Assembly: GCA_013694945.1 (NCBI GenBank)
Contig: JACDBM010000414.1
Span: 1-6,129, forward strand
Source of the DNA: Chthoniobacterales bacterium
GTDB lineage: Bacteria; Verrucomicrobiota; Verrucomicrobiia; Chthoniobacterales; UBA10450
Length of the DNA stretch: 6,129 bases
Direction of reading: 5' to 3'
This document shows, one piece after another, positions 1-6,073 of this stretch. Both the position numbers and the translations under genes were made by a program. The first letter of the stretch is position 1. Each line of letters starts with the position of its first letter. Under the pieces are notes generated by a model. It had not been told where the DNA came from, ran no database searches, and saw only the letters and a list, made by a program, of their open reading frames with translations.

Positions 1-51
1 AAGCATTCCGAAATGGCTTTCCTTACTCGCGCGATTTTGTTCGTTGGACAT
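1..51 (-). CDS. possible 5' end of an unidentified minus-strand gene (partial)
   Basis: Reading leftward from an ATG at 51-49, seventeen codons stay open to the window edge and give a hydrophilic start, MSNEQNRASKESHFGML. I do not recognise the family. No Shine-Dalgarno sequence precedes the ATG, although that is also true of most genes in this window. If real, it is divergent from infC, with a gap of about 300 bases, and continues the alternating strand order seen throughout. The plus strand is also open across this stretch (to 225), so the call rests on very little and could be chance. Confidence 0.22.
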   Translation of the reverse strand, partial: MSNEQNRASKESHFGML

Positions 52-296
52 CCGGTAGTTGATCCGACAGAGGAATTTCCTGAGCGAGCAGATTCTGTTT
101 CCTTGCTTCACGTTGTGCGCCTGGAGCCGCTCGTCGCAGCGCGAAGGATTGCCCTTGCCAGCGCGCCGATGTTGCACTCAACTTGCGGCGATTGGCGTTT
201 ATCGCCGGTCCTCCGTCGCCGGTGATCGCAGCCGCGGCGAAGCAGGAGTGTTTCGGATGGTCTGCGCCAGCCGGGAAAATGCGAGACAACGGACTA

Positions 297-327
297 CGGC
301 GAAGCGGTTCACTCCCTGCTTTCGCCG
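297..327 (+). promoter_or_regulatory. stem-loop just upstream of the infC ribosome-binding region
   Basis: CGGCGAA at 297-303 pairs perfectly with TTCGCCG at 321-327, enclosing a 17-nt loop. The loop carries CTCC at 312-315, complementary to the SD-like GGAG at 333-336 just downstream, so an H-type pseudoknot that hides the ribosome-binding site is geometrically possible. No T-tract follows, so it is not an intrinsic terminator. Pairing is seen in the sequence; a regulatory role is inference. Confidence 0.35.
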
Positions 328-332
328 GCCTC

Positions 333-336
333 GGAG
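333..336 (+). promoter_or_regulatory. SD-like GGAG for infC
   Basis: GGAG lies 11 bases before CTG 348 and 23 bases before ATT 360. The spacing is long for the first and too long for the second. Either CTG is used with a stretched spacing, or ATT is used without direct SD pairing. It is the only purine-rich SD-like sequence close enough to matter. Confidence 0.35.
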
Positions 337-359
337 CTTGATTTAAACTGCAACCACAA

Positions 360-941
360 ATTCGTGTAAACGGCCGGATTCGCGCACGCGAAGTCCGGGT
401 CATCATGGGCGCCTCCGGCGAGCAGCTCGGCGTCATGAAATTGTCCGATGCGATCCGCAAAGCGCAGACCCTCGGCCTCGATCTGGTGGAAGTGGCGCCC
501 ACGGCCAACCCTCCCGTTTGCAAAATCGTTGATTTCGGGAAGTTCCGTTACGACATCTCGAAGCAGGAGAAGGAGAAGAAAGCTTCCGGCACCAAGCTGA
601 AGGAAATCAAATTCCGGGTAAATATCGACGACCACGATTACCTGACGAAGATCCGGCATGGCGAAGCCTTCCTCGACAAAGGGAATAAAGTCCGTGTGCA
701 GCTTCAGTTCCGTGGCCGCGAGATGGCGCACCAGGAATTCGGGATGCAGTTAATGTACAAAGTGCGCGACGACCTGAATGGGATGTCGCAAGTCGAAATG
801 GAACCGAAGATGGCCGGGCGCAACATCACGATGACGCTATCGCCTTTGCCAGTCGCGCGTCGGAAACGGCGCTTCTCCGTCGAAGCCGACGACGCCGAAG
901 CCACGGCCGAGAACGGCGCCGAGACGGACGAAGAGTCCTAG
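360..941 (+). CDS. infC: translation initiation factor IF-3
   Basis: IF-3 binds the 30S subunit, keeps it apart from 50S and proofreads the start codon and initiator tRNA. From the ATT at 360 the protein is 193 aa. The N-domain is clear: RVNGRIRAREVRVI at the start, GEQLGV (20-25), GLDLVEVAP (39-47) and PPVCKIVDFGKF (51-62). A charged Lys/Glu linker (64-80) leads to the C-domain with KEIKFR (81-86), FRGREMAH (117-124) and a conserved end near residue 163. About 29 further residues form a basic then strongly acidic tail ending DEES. The first ATG, at 405, would delete the conserved RVNGRIRAREVRV segment, and the frame is closed by TGA at 339-341, so translation must begin between 342 and 359/360. 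ATT 360 and CTG 348 are the candidates; no ATG, GTG or TTG exists there. AUU is the known E. coli infC start. The usual rpmI-rplT partners do not follow. Confidence 0.95.
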   Translation: MRVNGRIRAREVRVIMGASGEQLGVMKLSDAIRKAQTLGLDLVEVAPTANPPVCKIVDFGKFRYDISKQEKEKKASGTKLKEIKFRVNIDDHDYLTKIRHGEAFLDKGNKVRVQLQFRGREMAHQEFGMQLMYKVRDDLNGMSQVEMEPKMAGRNITMTLSPLPVARRKRRFSVEADDAEATAENGAETDEES

Positions 942-999
942 CACGAAGCAACGTCACAACGCAGGCTGGTCCTCTCCACCGAAAGACGTTTGAAATTCG

Positions 1000-1851
1000 C
1001 TAGGTGCTGGAGGATGGAACCTCGCCATCGCGCCGGGTCGAGAGATTCGGCCCGGGTTCCGACGCTCGCGCGATCACTTCGTTCACGCGCGTGATTTGCG
1101 TGGCCCGTCCGTTCATCTCGTCAACCGCGATAATTGCCCCGCAGAGCCGCACTTCGCCTTTCGCCACCGGGAACGCCGCCGGCAGGTTCGAAATGAATCG
1201 GTTCACGATCGGATCGATCGCGCGTCCCAGAATGGATTGGGCCGGGCCGCACATTCCCGCATCGCACAGGAACGCGGTGCCACCCGCGAAGATCTGCTCA
1301 TCTGCGGTCTGCACGTGCGTGTGGGTGCCGATCACGGCGGAAACTCGGCCGTCGAGAAACCGGCCGATTGCGATCTTCTCGCTCGTGGTTTCACCGTGCG
1401 CGTCCACAAGGATGACGGAGGTTTCTTCACGCATTCGCGTGACCGCGAGGTCGAGCGCCTCAAACGGATTCTCGAGAATCGGCTGCATGAACGTGCGTGC
1501 CTGCACGTTGATCACGCCTACTTTCCCCCGGGCAGATTCCAGCACGATCGAACCACTGCCGGGGGCGCCGTTCGGATAATTGATCGGTCGCAGCAAGCGC
1601 GGCTCGGTTGCGAGAAAAGGGATGATTTCCTTTTGATCCCAAATGTGATCACCGGTCGTGATGACCGACACGCCGGCGCGCAGAAGGTCGATGGTGATCC
1701 TGGGCGTAATTCCGCGGCCGCCCGCCGCGTTTTCGCCATTCACCACGATGAAATCGATCGCGTGCTGTTGCTTTAATTCCGGCAGACGCGCGATCACCGT
1801 GCTCCGTCCCGGCTCGCCGACGATGTCGCCCAGGAAGAGAATCGTCAGCAT
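1000..1851 (-). CDS. YmdB-like metallophosphoesterase (TIGR00282 family), probable cyclic-nucleotide phosphodiesterase
   Basis: A 283-aa cytosolic protein, near the family's usual length of about 265 plus a short polar tail. It matches Bacillus YmdB and Deinococcus DR1281, dimetal phosphoesterases that cleave cyclic nucleotides; in Bacillus the protein also affects RNA turnover and biofilm switching. Metal-site motifs in order: GD at 8-9, NGENAAGG (38-45, Glu40/Asn41), TTGDHIWD (65-72), DAHGETTSEK (150-159, His152) and GTHTHVQTAD (175-184, His177/His179). Near the end, DAGMCGP (197-203) also fits. In characterised members the third motif reads GNH; here Asp68 replaces that Asn. ATG 1851 puts the first motif (LFLGDIVGEPGR) at the expected place. 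No SD precedes it; a three-codon ORF ends at TGATG on this start. The gene converges with infC (58-bp gap) and diverges from the amidase gene (38-bp gap). The substrate in this organism is unknown. Confidence 0.93.
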   Translation of the reverse strand: MLTILFLGDIVGEPGRSTVIARLPELKQQHAIDFIVVNGENAAGGRGITPRITIDLLRAGVSVITTGDHIWDQKEIIPFLATEPRLLRPINYPNGAPGSGSIVLESARGKVGVINVQARTFMQPILENPFEALDLAVTRMREETSVILVDAHGETTSEKIAIGRFLDGRVSAVIGTHTHVQTADEQIFAGGTAFLCDAGMCGPAQSILGRAIDPIVNRFISNLPAAFPVAKGEVRLCGAIIAVDEMNGRATQITRVNEVIARASEPGPNLSTRRDGEVPSSST

Positions 1852-1862
1852 CAGCGGAACAT
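1851..1862 (-). other. three-codon mini-ORF overlapping the phosphodiesterase start
   Basis: On the minus strand, ATG TTC CGC TGA runs from 1862 to 1851, and its stop shares the A of the downstream ATG (TGATG). GGAAG lies 11 bases upstream of the mini-ORF ATG. Stop-start overlap permits translational coupling, so the mini-ORF could load ribosomes for a gene lacking its own SD. Such a short ORF also arises easily by chance, and the nearby TATTTA could instead be a -10 box with transcription starting inside it. Confidence 0.25.
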
Positions 1863-1866
1863 GGTG

Positions 1867-1873
1867 TTAAATA
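1867..1873. promoter_or_regulatory. shared AT-rich box between divergent genes (candidate -10 on both strands)
   Basis: TTAAATA sits in a GC-rich context inside the 38-bp divergent gap. On the plus strand TTAAAT ends 17 bases before GTG 1890. On the minus strand TATTTA ends 16 bases before ATG 1851. Both positions would give 5' UTRs of only about 10 bases, which would match the absence of SD sequences on both sides. I found no convincing -35 element for either direction, so this is a tentative promoter call. Confidence 0.3.
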
Positions 1874-1889
1874 CTTCCAAGTCCAAATC

Positions 1890-3170
1890 GTGATCCTTTC
1901 ACTCCCGAAACTGCTCCGAACCGCAGCATGGCTCGCGCTGATTATTGCCTTTCCCGGAGCCGCGGTGCAGGGCACGGAAAACATCAGCCCGCTTGGCCGA
2001 GCACCGGACTGGCCGGCGCTCGAACGATTTCAGGGAACGATGACGCAGAGTGAGTTCACCAGCGCACTGCAAAACGTTTACTGCACGCGTGGAGTCGGTG
2101 AGGTCATTCAGGTCGAGGAAAACCTCGCGCGATTTTTGATCGACCGCGAGGAGCAGAAATGGTTCACGCTCCGATTTGCGCCGGACGAGAAATCACGCAA
2201 GCGGGTCGGGCGAAGATGGAAGCGCGCCGCGTATCTGCCGAGAGCGCGGAAGGGTCGCGAGCTCGCCGGATTGAAGATCGCGCTCGATCCGGGACATATC
2301 GGCGGAAAGTGGGCGCAAATGGAAGAGCGCTGGTTCCAGGTCGGAGACAGCAAGCCCATCCAGGAAGGGGACCTGACGTTGCGGGTGGCGAAGCTTATCG
2401 CGCCGAAGTTGCGCAAGCTTGGCGCCAGCGTCTCGCTCGTGCGACCGAAGACTGCGCCCGTGACAAAGAAGCGGCCCGCTGATCTGACGGAAACAGCGAA
2501 GGAGATACTCCTCCGTGCGGGCGTGGCCCAGCCGCGCGAAGACTTCGCGGGTCCGGCCGATCCGGAGAAGGAACAGAGCATTCGTTGGCAGGACGAGCTT
2601 CTGTTCTACCGCAACAGTGAAATCCGGGAGCGGGCCCGGATTGTGAACACGGAAACCAAGCCGGACGTGGTTCTTTGTTTGCACTTCAACGCTGAAAGCT
2701 GGGAGGACCCGAGAAACCCAACGCTGGTCGATCGCAATCACCTTCATCTCCTGATCAACGGCTCGTATCTTCCCGCGGAGCTGGAATTTGACGATGTTCG
2801 TTTCGAGATGTTACAGCGGCTTCTCAGCCGAACGCACGAGGAGGAATTTCCGCTGGCCGAGAAAGCTGCTTTGGCGCTGGCGCGACGAACGCAGTTGCCG
2901 CCCTACGAATACACCACGGAGAATGTCGCGAAGATGGGCAGCACTGGGTACGTCTTCGCACGCAACCTGATTGCGACGCGGCTTTATCGCTGCCCGGTTA
3001 TTTACTTCGAGCCCTATGTCATGAACAGCGACGAAGTTTTTTGGCGGGTGCAGGAAGGCGACTACGAAGGCATTCGCTCCGTCAACGGGATCGATCGCCC
3101 AAGCATCTTCCGCGAGTATGCGGATGGTGTGGTCGAGGGACTGGTCGATTATTATCGGGAAGCGAGATAG
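1890..3170 (+). CDS. secreted N-acetylmuramoyl-L-alanine amidase, Amidase_3 (AmiC-like) type
   Basis: Predicted zinc amidase that cuts the bond between N-acetylmuramic acid and the stem-peptide L-alanine in peptidoglycan, acting outside the cytoplasm. The 426-aa protein begins with a signal peptide: basic residues at 7 and 10, a hydrophobic core TAAWLALIIAFPGAAV (11-26), and likely cleavage around 26-30. Residues 40-120 match no domain I know; AMIN, SH3 and LysM modules are not evident. The catalytic domain starts at LKIALDPGHIGG (128-139, His136), then Glu159 in QEGDL, His265 in VVLCLHFNAE (260-269) and Glu374 in VIYFEPYVMNSDE (370-382), the expected three zinc ligands and catalytic Glu. Spacings 159-265 and 265-374 are well above those of compact Amidase_3 domains, so the fold carries insertions. 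GTG 1890 is the only start that keeps the signal peptide; no SD is seen. The gene diverges from the phosphodiesterase and converges with aroB. Confidence 0.85.
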   Translation: MILSLPKLLRTAAWLALIIAFPGAAVQGTENISPLGRAPDWPALERFQGTMTQSEFTSALQNVYCTRGVGEVIQVEENLARFLIDREEQKWFTLRFAPDEKSRKRVGRRWKRAAYLPRARKGRELAGLKIALDPGHIGGKWAQMEERWFQVGDSKPIQEGDLTLRVAKLIAPKLRKLGASVSLVRPKTAPVTKKRPADLTETAKEILLRAGVAQPREDFAGPADPEKEQSIRWQDELLFYRNSEIRERARIVNTETKPDVVLCLHFNAESWEDPRNPTLVDRNHLHLLINGSYLPAELEFDDVRFEMLQRLLSRTHEEEFPLAEKAALALARRTQLPPYEYTTENVAKMGSTGYVFARNLIATRLYRCPVIYFEPYVMNSDEVFWRVQEGDYEGIRSVNGIDRPSIFREYADGVVEGLVDYYREAR

Positions 3171-3192
3171 GGACATTGCGCGCGCTTTGCAT

Positions 3193-4290
3193 CTAAAGGA
3201 GCTCGATCGCCGCCGCGATCTCCTCGACTGATATATCACTCGTTAGGCGGGCGGAGCCAAGGGCCGGCGTAACCACAAAACGCACTTGGCCGCGCTCAAA
3301 CTTCTTGTCCGCTCGCAAAGCGGGCAGAATCAGCTGGCGCGGAAAATCAGGCGGCAACTTCGTCGGGAGATCGAACGCTTCGAGCATCGAAATTGCCTTG
3401 GCCCGTTCGGCTTCCTTCAGGCCGGCTTTCCGCACGGATACTTCGCACGCGGCGACGATGCCGAGGCTGACTGCCTCCCCATGGGCCAAGGCTCCATAAC
3501 CGGCGGCGCGTTCAATCGCATGACCAACGGTATGACCGAAGTTCAGGATCGCGCGGGCGCCGGTAACATCCTGCTCATCCTGCGCGACGATCGACGCCTT
3601 GATTTCAATATTGCGTCGCACCAACTCCGTGAAATTCCGGTTGCGAGCGAACGAGTCGAGCAGCGCAAAGAGCGAGGCGTCTGCAATGATGGCGTGCTTG
3701 ATAATTTCGGCAAAGCCCTGGCTCAACTCGCGGGGCGGCAGAGTTTGCAAGGAGTCTGTGTCCGCGAGGATGAGGACCGGTTGATGAACTGCGCCTAACA
3801 AGTTCTTTCCGGCAGGAAGATTTACCGCCGTCTTCCCGCCAATCGAGCTGTCCACCTGCGCGAGCAGTGTCGTCGGCACCTGCACATACGGAATGCCGCG
3901 GAAGTAAATCGCCGCGGCGAAACCGGCAAGATCTCCCGGTACTCCGCCGCCGAGCGCCACGAGAAATGACGTTCGATCCAGACCGGCCGCGGCCATTTGC
4001 TCGCAAACCGCGCCGAGCTGCTCGAGCGACTTCGACTCTTCACCCGGCGCTAGGGTAATGAGCGTTCGCTGATAGCTTGCTTCCGTTAGGCTGCGCAGAA
4101 CTCTCGCGGCGAATAGCGCCGCCGTGTTCTCATCGGCCACGACCGCGCAACGAGGCCCCCGCACGAGCGGTGCCACCAATTTGCCGACTCGGTCGAGCAG
4201 TCCGGGACCTACGATCGCGTCGTAGCATTGTTCGCCCGCGCGGATACCGACGCGATTCAAGGCGGTGAGAGGACTTGGCTTGACAAGCAC
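3193..4290 (-). CDS. aroB: 3-dehydroquinate synthase
   Basis: Second enzyme of the shikimate pathway: converts DAHP to 3-dehydroquinate with NAD+ and a divalent metal (Zn/Co), in the cytoplasm, toward aromatic amino acids and folate. The 365 aa are a normal AroB length. Motifs in order: ENTAALF (54-60), PGEESKSLE (82-90), ALGGGVPGDLAGFAA (112-126, NAD-binding region), VPTTLLAQVDSSIGGKTAVN (138-157, Lys153), GFAEIIKHAII (192-202, metal ligand Glu195), LNFGHTVGHAIE (249-260, His253 as ligand, His257 at the substrate), HGEAVSLG (270-277, ligand His270) and DKK (328-330). All expected catalytic residues are present, so it should be active. GTG 4290 is the best start: the family core begins near residue 14 and no in-frame ATG lies just upstream. 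No SD is visible. It stands alone, without aroK or other shikimate genes beside it, converging with the amidase gene (22 bp) and diverging from the membrane-protein gene (26 bp). Confidence 0.96.
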   Translation of the reverse strand: MLVKPSPLTALNRVGIRAGEQCYDAIVGPGLLDRVGKLVAPLVRGPRCAVVADENTAALFAARVLRSLTEASYQRTLITLAPGEESKSLEQLGAVCEQMAAAGLDRTSFLVALGGGVPGDLAGFAAAIYFRGIPYVQVPTTLLAQVDSSIGGKTAVNLPAGKNLLGAVHQPVLILADTDSLQTLPPRELSQGFAEIIKHAIIADASLFALLDSFARNRNFTELVRRNIEIKASIVAQDEQDVTGARAILNFGHTVGHAIERAAGYGALAHGEAVSLGIVAACEVSVRKAGLKEAERAKAISMLEAFDLPTKLPPDFPRQLILPALRADKKFERGQVRFVVTPALGSARLTSDISVEEIAAAIELL

Positions 4291-4309
4291 CGTGAGAGCT
4301 TCATGTAGA
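4280..4309 (+). promoter_or_regulatory. candidate promoter for the DUF4870 gene, nearly leaderless
   Basis: A perfect -35 hexamer TTGACA at 4280-4285 is followed after 18 bases by TGTAGA at 4304-4309, a weak -10 (three of six matches to TATAAT). Transcription would start around 4316, directly at ATG 4317, giving an mRNA with essentially no leader. The -35 lies inside the first codons of aroB on the opposite strand, so transcription of the two genes would interfere. The -35 match is seen; promoter function and leaderless translation are inferred. Confidence 0.4.
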
Positions 4310-4316
4310 AGTAGCT

Positions 4317-4760
4317 ATGCCTGATCCTGTTGATCCCAGTCCACCAGCCTCCAGCTCCGGGTCTGTGACCGACACGGGTGCGACAGGCAGCACGACCGGT
4401 CTGCCTTCGAATGTGGCTGCCGCGCTCGCTTGTGTTCCGCTCATCGGTGGGATCATCTTCTACGTTTTAGAGAAGCGCGATTCATTCGTGCGTTTCTACG
4501 CCATGCAGTCGATTATTTTCGGCGGCGCGTGGATCATGTTCAGCATTGTCCACCAAATCGTGCACGCGATTTTCGCGTCCATTCCGGCGCTCGGCTATCC
4601 GCTCGTCGTGCTCTGGGGACTTATCTGGGCTTTTGTGACGATTGGCCTCTTGATCATATTTATTATCACTGTGATTAAAGCCTTCACAGGGGTTCGCTGG
4701 AACATCCCTTACATTGGCCCAATCGCCCGCAACCAGGTTAACGGCACTTCGGCAGTTTAA
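4317..4760 (+). CDS. small integral membrane protein, DUF4870/Tic20-like
   Basis: A 147-aa protein of unknown function. Residues 1-30 are a polar Pro/Ser/Thr/Gly-rich, probably disordered tail. Three hydrophobic segments follow at about 32-51, 63-88 and 93-121, then a short polar C-terminus. The pattern ALACVPLIGGIIFYVLEK (36-53), then DSFVRFYAMQSI (55-66), is characteristic of the DUF4870/Tic20-like group: a first helix ending in a charged turn, then an F-x-R-F-x-A-x-Q-S motif at the next helix. The closing KAFTGVRWNIPYIGPIA (121-137) is also typical, with the conserved 'P-x-IG' near the end. No enzymatic residues are evident. ATG 4317 is the natural start; only a weak AGAAG precedes it, and a TTGACA promoter candidate overlaps aroB. 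It diverges from aroB and converges with holA, so context gives no functional hint. Confidence 0.85.
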   Translation: MPDPVDPSPPASSSGSVTDTGATGSTTGLPSNVAAALACVPLIGGIIFYVLEKRDSFVRFYAMQSIIFGGAWIMFSIVHQIVHAIFASIPALGYPLVVLWGLIWAFVTIGLLIIFIITVIKAFTGVRWNIPYIGPIARNQVNGTSAV

Positions 4761-4764
4761 ACGT

Positions 4765-4790
4765 GAGGGATCGGGGCGCTAAGCTCCCTC
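4765..4790. terminator. weak inverted repeat in the convergent gap, possible bidirectional terminator
   Basis: GAGGGA at 4765-4770 pairs with TCCCTC at 4785-4790 around a 14-nt loop, filling most of the 34-bp gap between the convergent membrane-protein and holA genes. The position suits a bidirectional terminator, but there is no T-tract on either side and the loop is large. Confidence 0.3.
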
Positions 4791-4794
4791 CACA

Positions 4795-5907
4795 TTACCT
4801 GCACGCGAGCAGCTTCACGACAATTTCCGTCAGAATCAGCTCGTGATCGAGCTGTGTGCTGACGAGTTGCAGGTTTGCCTCGAGGCAAGCTTCCAGTCCC
4901 GCCAGAAGCTGCGCCGTCTCGAATCGATGCGCCGCCATCGCGGCGATGCCCAACGCATACGCGTTGAGCGAGCCATCCTTTTTCCGCGGTAGATGCTCCG
5001 TAGCGCTCGCAGGTAAACGATTGACCGCCGCGACGAATGAGAACGGCGCCGAAGGACGGGCCAGTTTGTGACGCTCCATTAGATCCTTCGCCAGCAGGAG
5101 ATTCCGCACCGTCGGCAGAATCGCGACCAGCAGGATTCCTATCGCTGTCTCGCCTTGCTCGAGCAATCCCCTCACGAGACCTAAGGCCCGCTGGAGATCG
5201 CAAGCCGCGAGGGCGTTCCCCAGTTCGAAGATCACGCCGACCCGCGAGAGCGGCACCAGGGTGCGCACCTCCTCCGTCGTGACATTGCGCTCGCGGCCGG
5301 CATACAGATCGATCTTTTCCAGCTCGTTTTCGATCTGGCGCGTGTCGCCGCCGGTCAGCAGGACAAACAGCTCCAGCGCGGCCTCTTGAAAAACCAGTCC
5401 TCGCGTTTTCGCGCGGCGACGCACGATTTCCATGGCTTCCTCTTCCCAGCCACTGCGGCTCGCGTCCAGCCTGTCGATCACCTGCAACTCGGCGCGTTTT
5501 GAAAGCGATTTGTAGAACGAACGACGTTTGTCGACCTCGGTCGCGCTGAGGAGGAACGTGACATCCGGGGGGAGACCAGTCTTGAGCGCATCTCCGAGGT
5601 CTTCGAGGGCCGCCTGCACGGTCGCAGACCGGCCGATCACCGTGTCTCCGAGGCAGTTCGCGTTCTTTAACCAGACCAGCTTGCCGCCGAAGAACGGCAG
5701 CGTCTGCAGCGCTTCGATCGCAGAGCGCACCCGTCCCGCCGATTGCTCCGAGTTATCGCCGCAGCCGTCGATTACTTCCAGGCCGAAATCGCCCGTGTTG
5801 GCGGGGGTCAATTTGGCGGCCAGCTCGGCCGCGGTGCGTTTCACTTCGCTCTCATCGGAACCGAGGACGGCGTGAATGCTGGAGCCGACGGAGGCAAGCT
5901 TCTTCAT
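4795..5907 (-). CDS. holA: DNA polymerase III, delta subunit
   Basis: The delta subunit is the 'wrench' of the clamp loader: it binds and opens the beta sliding clamp so it can be placed on primed DNA. From ATG 5907 the protein is 370 aa, slightly above the family's typical 330-345. The N-terminal region has the expected IHAVLGSDESEVKR (11-24), where ATPase relatives carry a P-loop; no Walker A lysine is present, as usual for delta. LPFFGGKLVWLKN (70-82) and DVTFLLSATEVDKRRSFYKSL (115-135) complete domain I. The diagnostic LTGGDTRQIENELEKIDLYAG spans 184-204. The C-terminal collar helices include VIFELGNALAACDLQRAL (225-242) and LLEQGETAIGILLVAILPTVRNLLLAK (248-274). The frame is open up to GTG 6006, but the extra 33 residues look unlike HolA, so MKKLA at 5907 is preferred. 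No SD precedes it. Confidence 0.9.
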   Translation of the reverse strand: MKKLASVGSSIHAVLGSDESEVKRTAAELAAKLTPANTGDFGLEVIDGCGDNSEQSAGRVRSAIEALQTLPFFGGKLVWLKNANCLGDTVIGRSATVQAALEDLGDALKTGLPPDVTFLLSATEVDKRRSFYKSLSKRAELQVIDRLDASRSGWEEEAMEIVRRRAKTRGLVFQEAALELFVLLTGGDTRQIENELEKIDLYAGRERNVTTEEVRTLVPLSRVGVIFELGNALAACDLQRALGLVRGLLEQGETAIGILLVAILPTVRNLLLAKDLMERHKLARPSAPFSFVAAVNRLPASATEHLPRKKDGSLNAYALGIAAMAAHRFETAQLLAGLEACLEANLQLVSTQLDHELILTEIVVKLLACR

Positions 5908-6013
5908 CGGATACTGCGAGAGAAGGACAAGGTGAGACCAGCGTGGCTTGTGAGAGGCACGAGACACCGATGTTAGAAGATGAGGCAGGGGATGTCGAAC
6001 TTGCACAGTAGCA

Positions 6014-6019
6014 TTGACA
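6014..6019 (+). promoter_or_regulatory. isolated -35-like TTGACA upstream of the right-edge gene
   Basis: TTGACA at 6014-6019 matches the sigma-70 -35 consensus and points toward the plus-strand reading frame beginning near 6074. The bases at 16-18 spacing (around 6036-6043) do not resemble TATAAT, so this may be a chance hexamer. It lies in the 166-bp divergent gap between holA and the right-edge gene, where a promoter is expected. Confidence 0.2.
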
Positions 6020-6073
6020 GGCCCGAGTGGATTTGTCGTTGAAGCAGCTCACTCGATGTGACACGGCTCACCT

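Larger units (their letters stand above)
52..359 (+). promoter_or_regulatory. non-coding leader region upstream of infC
   Basis: About 300 bases without a convincing gene. The short open frames here give Arg/Ser/Pro-rich translations typical of GC-rich noise. The stretch contains inverted repeats that could fold in RNA: 187-192 with 201-206 (6 bp, 8-nt loop) and 297-303 with 321-327 (7 bp perfect, 17-nt loop). The second ends six bases before the only SD-like sequence, GGAG at 333-336. The repeated heptamer CGCCGGT occurs at 203-209 and 217-223. I could not pick out a convincing -35/-10 pair. Because infC is autoregulated in enterobacteria and lies behind regulatory leaders in other bacteria, a regulated 5' UTR is a reasonable inference, but no known leader class is recognised. 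Confidence 0.4.

Noticed and set aside
13..225. Plus-strand frame of 70 codons at the left edge as a small gene or the end of an upstream gene
   Set aside because: No recognisable protein features and an Arg-rich ending; I prefer to treat the region as leader.
23..523. Open frame of 166 codons on the minus strand across the infC leader and 5' end
   Set aside because: It overlaps the conserved IF-3 N-domain, is rich in Arg/Ala/Ser/Pro and has no recognisable family.
950..990. AACGTC (950-955) and GACGTT (985-990) as a terminator between infC and the phosphodiesterase gene
   Set aside because: Only 6 bp with a 29-nt loop and no T-tract; too weak to call.
1096..1776. Open frame of 226 codons on the plus strand opposite the phosphodiesterase gene
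   Set aside because: Its translation is Arg/His/Asp-rich without domain signature, and the minus strand encodes a complete, motif-perfect enzyme. It is a GC-driven shadow.
3171..3192. Terminator in the 22-bp gap between the amidase gene and aroB
   Set aside because: There is only a GCGCGCGC palindrome and no stem-loop with a T-tract.
3286..3798. Open frame of 170 codons opposite aroB
   Set aside because: It lies wholly within aroB, whose catalytic motifs are all intact; the translation has no domain character.
5908..6006. A 33-codon N-terminal extension of holA to GTG 6006
   Set aside because: The extension is Ser/His/Pro-rich and unlike HolA, whereas MKKLA at 5907 starts where the family normally does. 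It would also use up most of the divergent promoter region.
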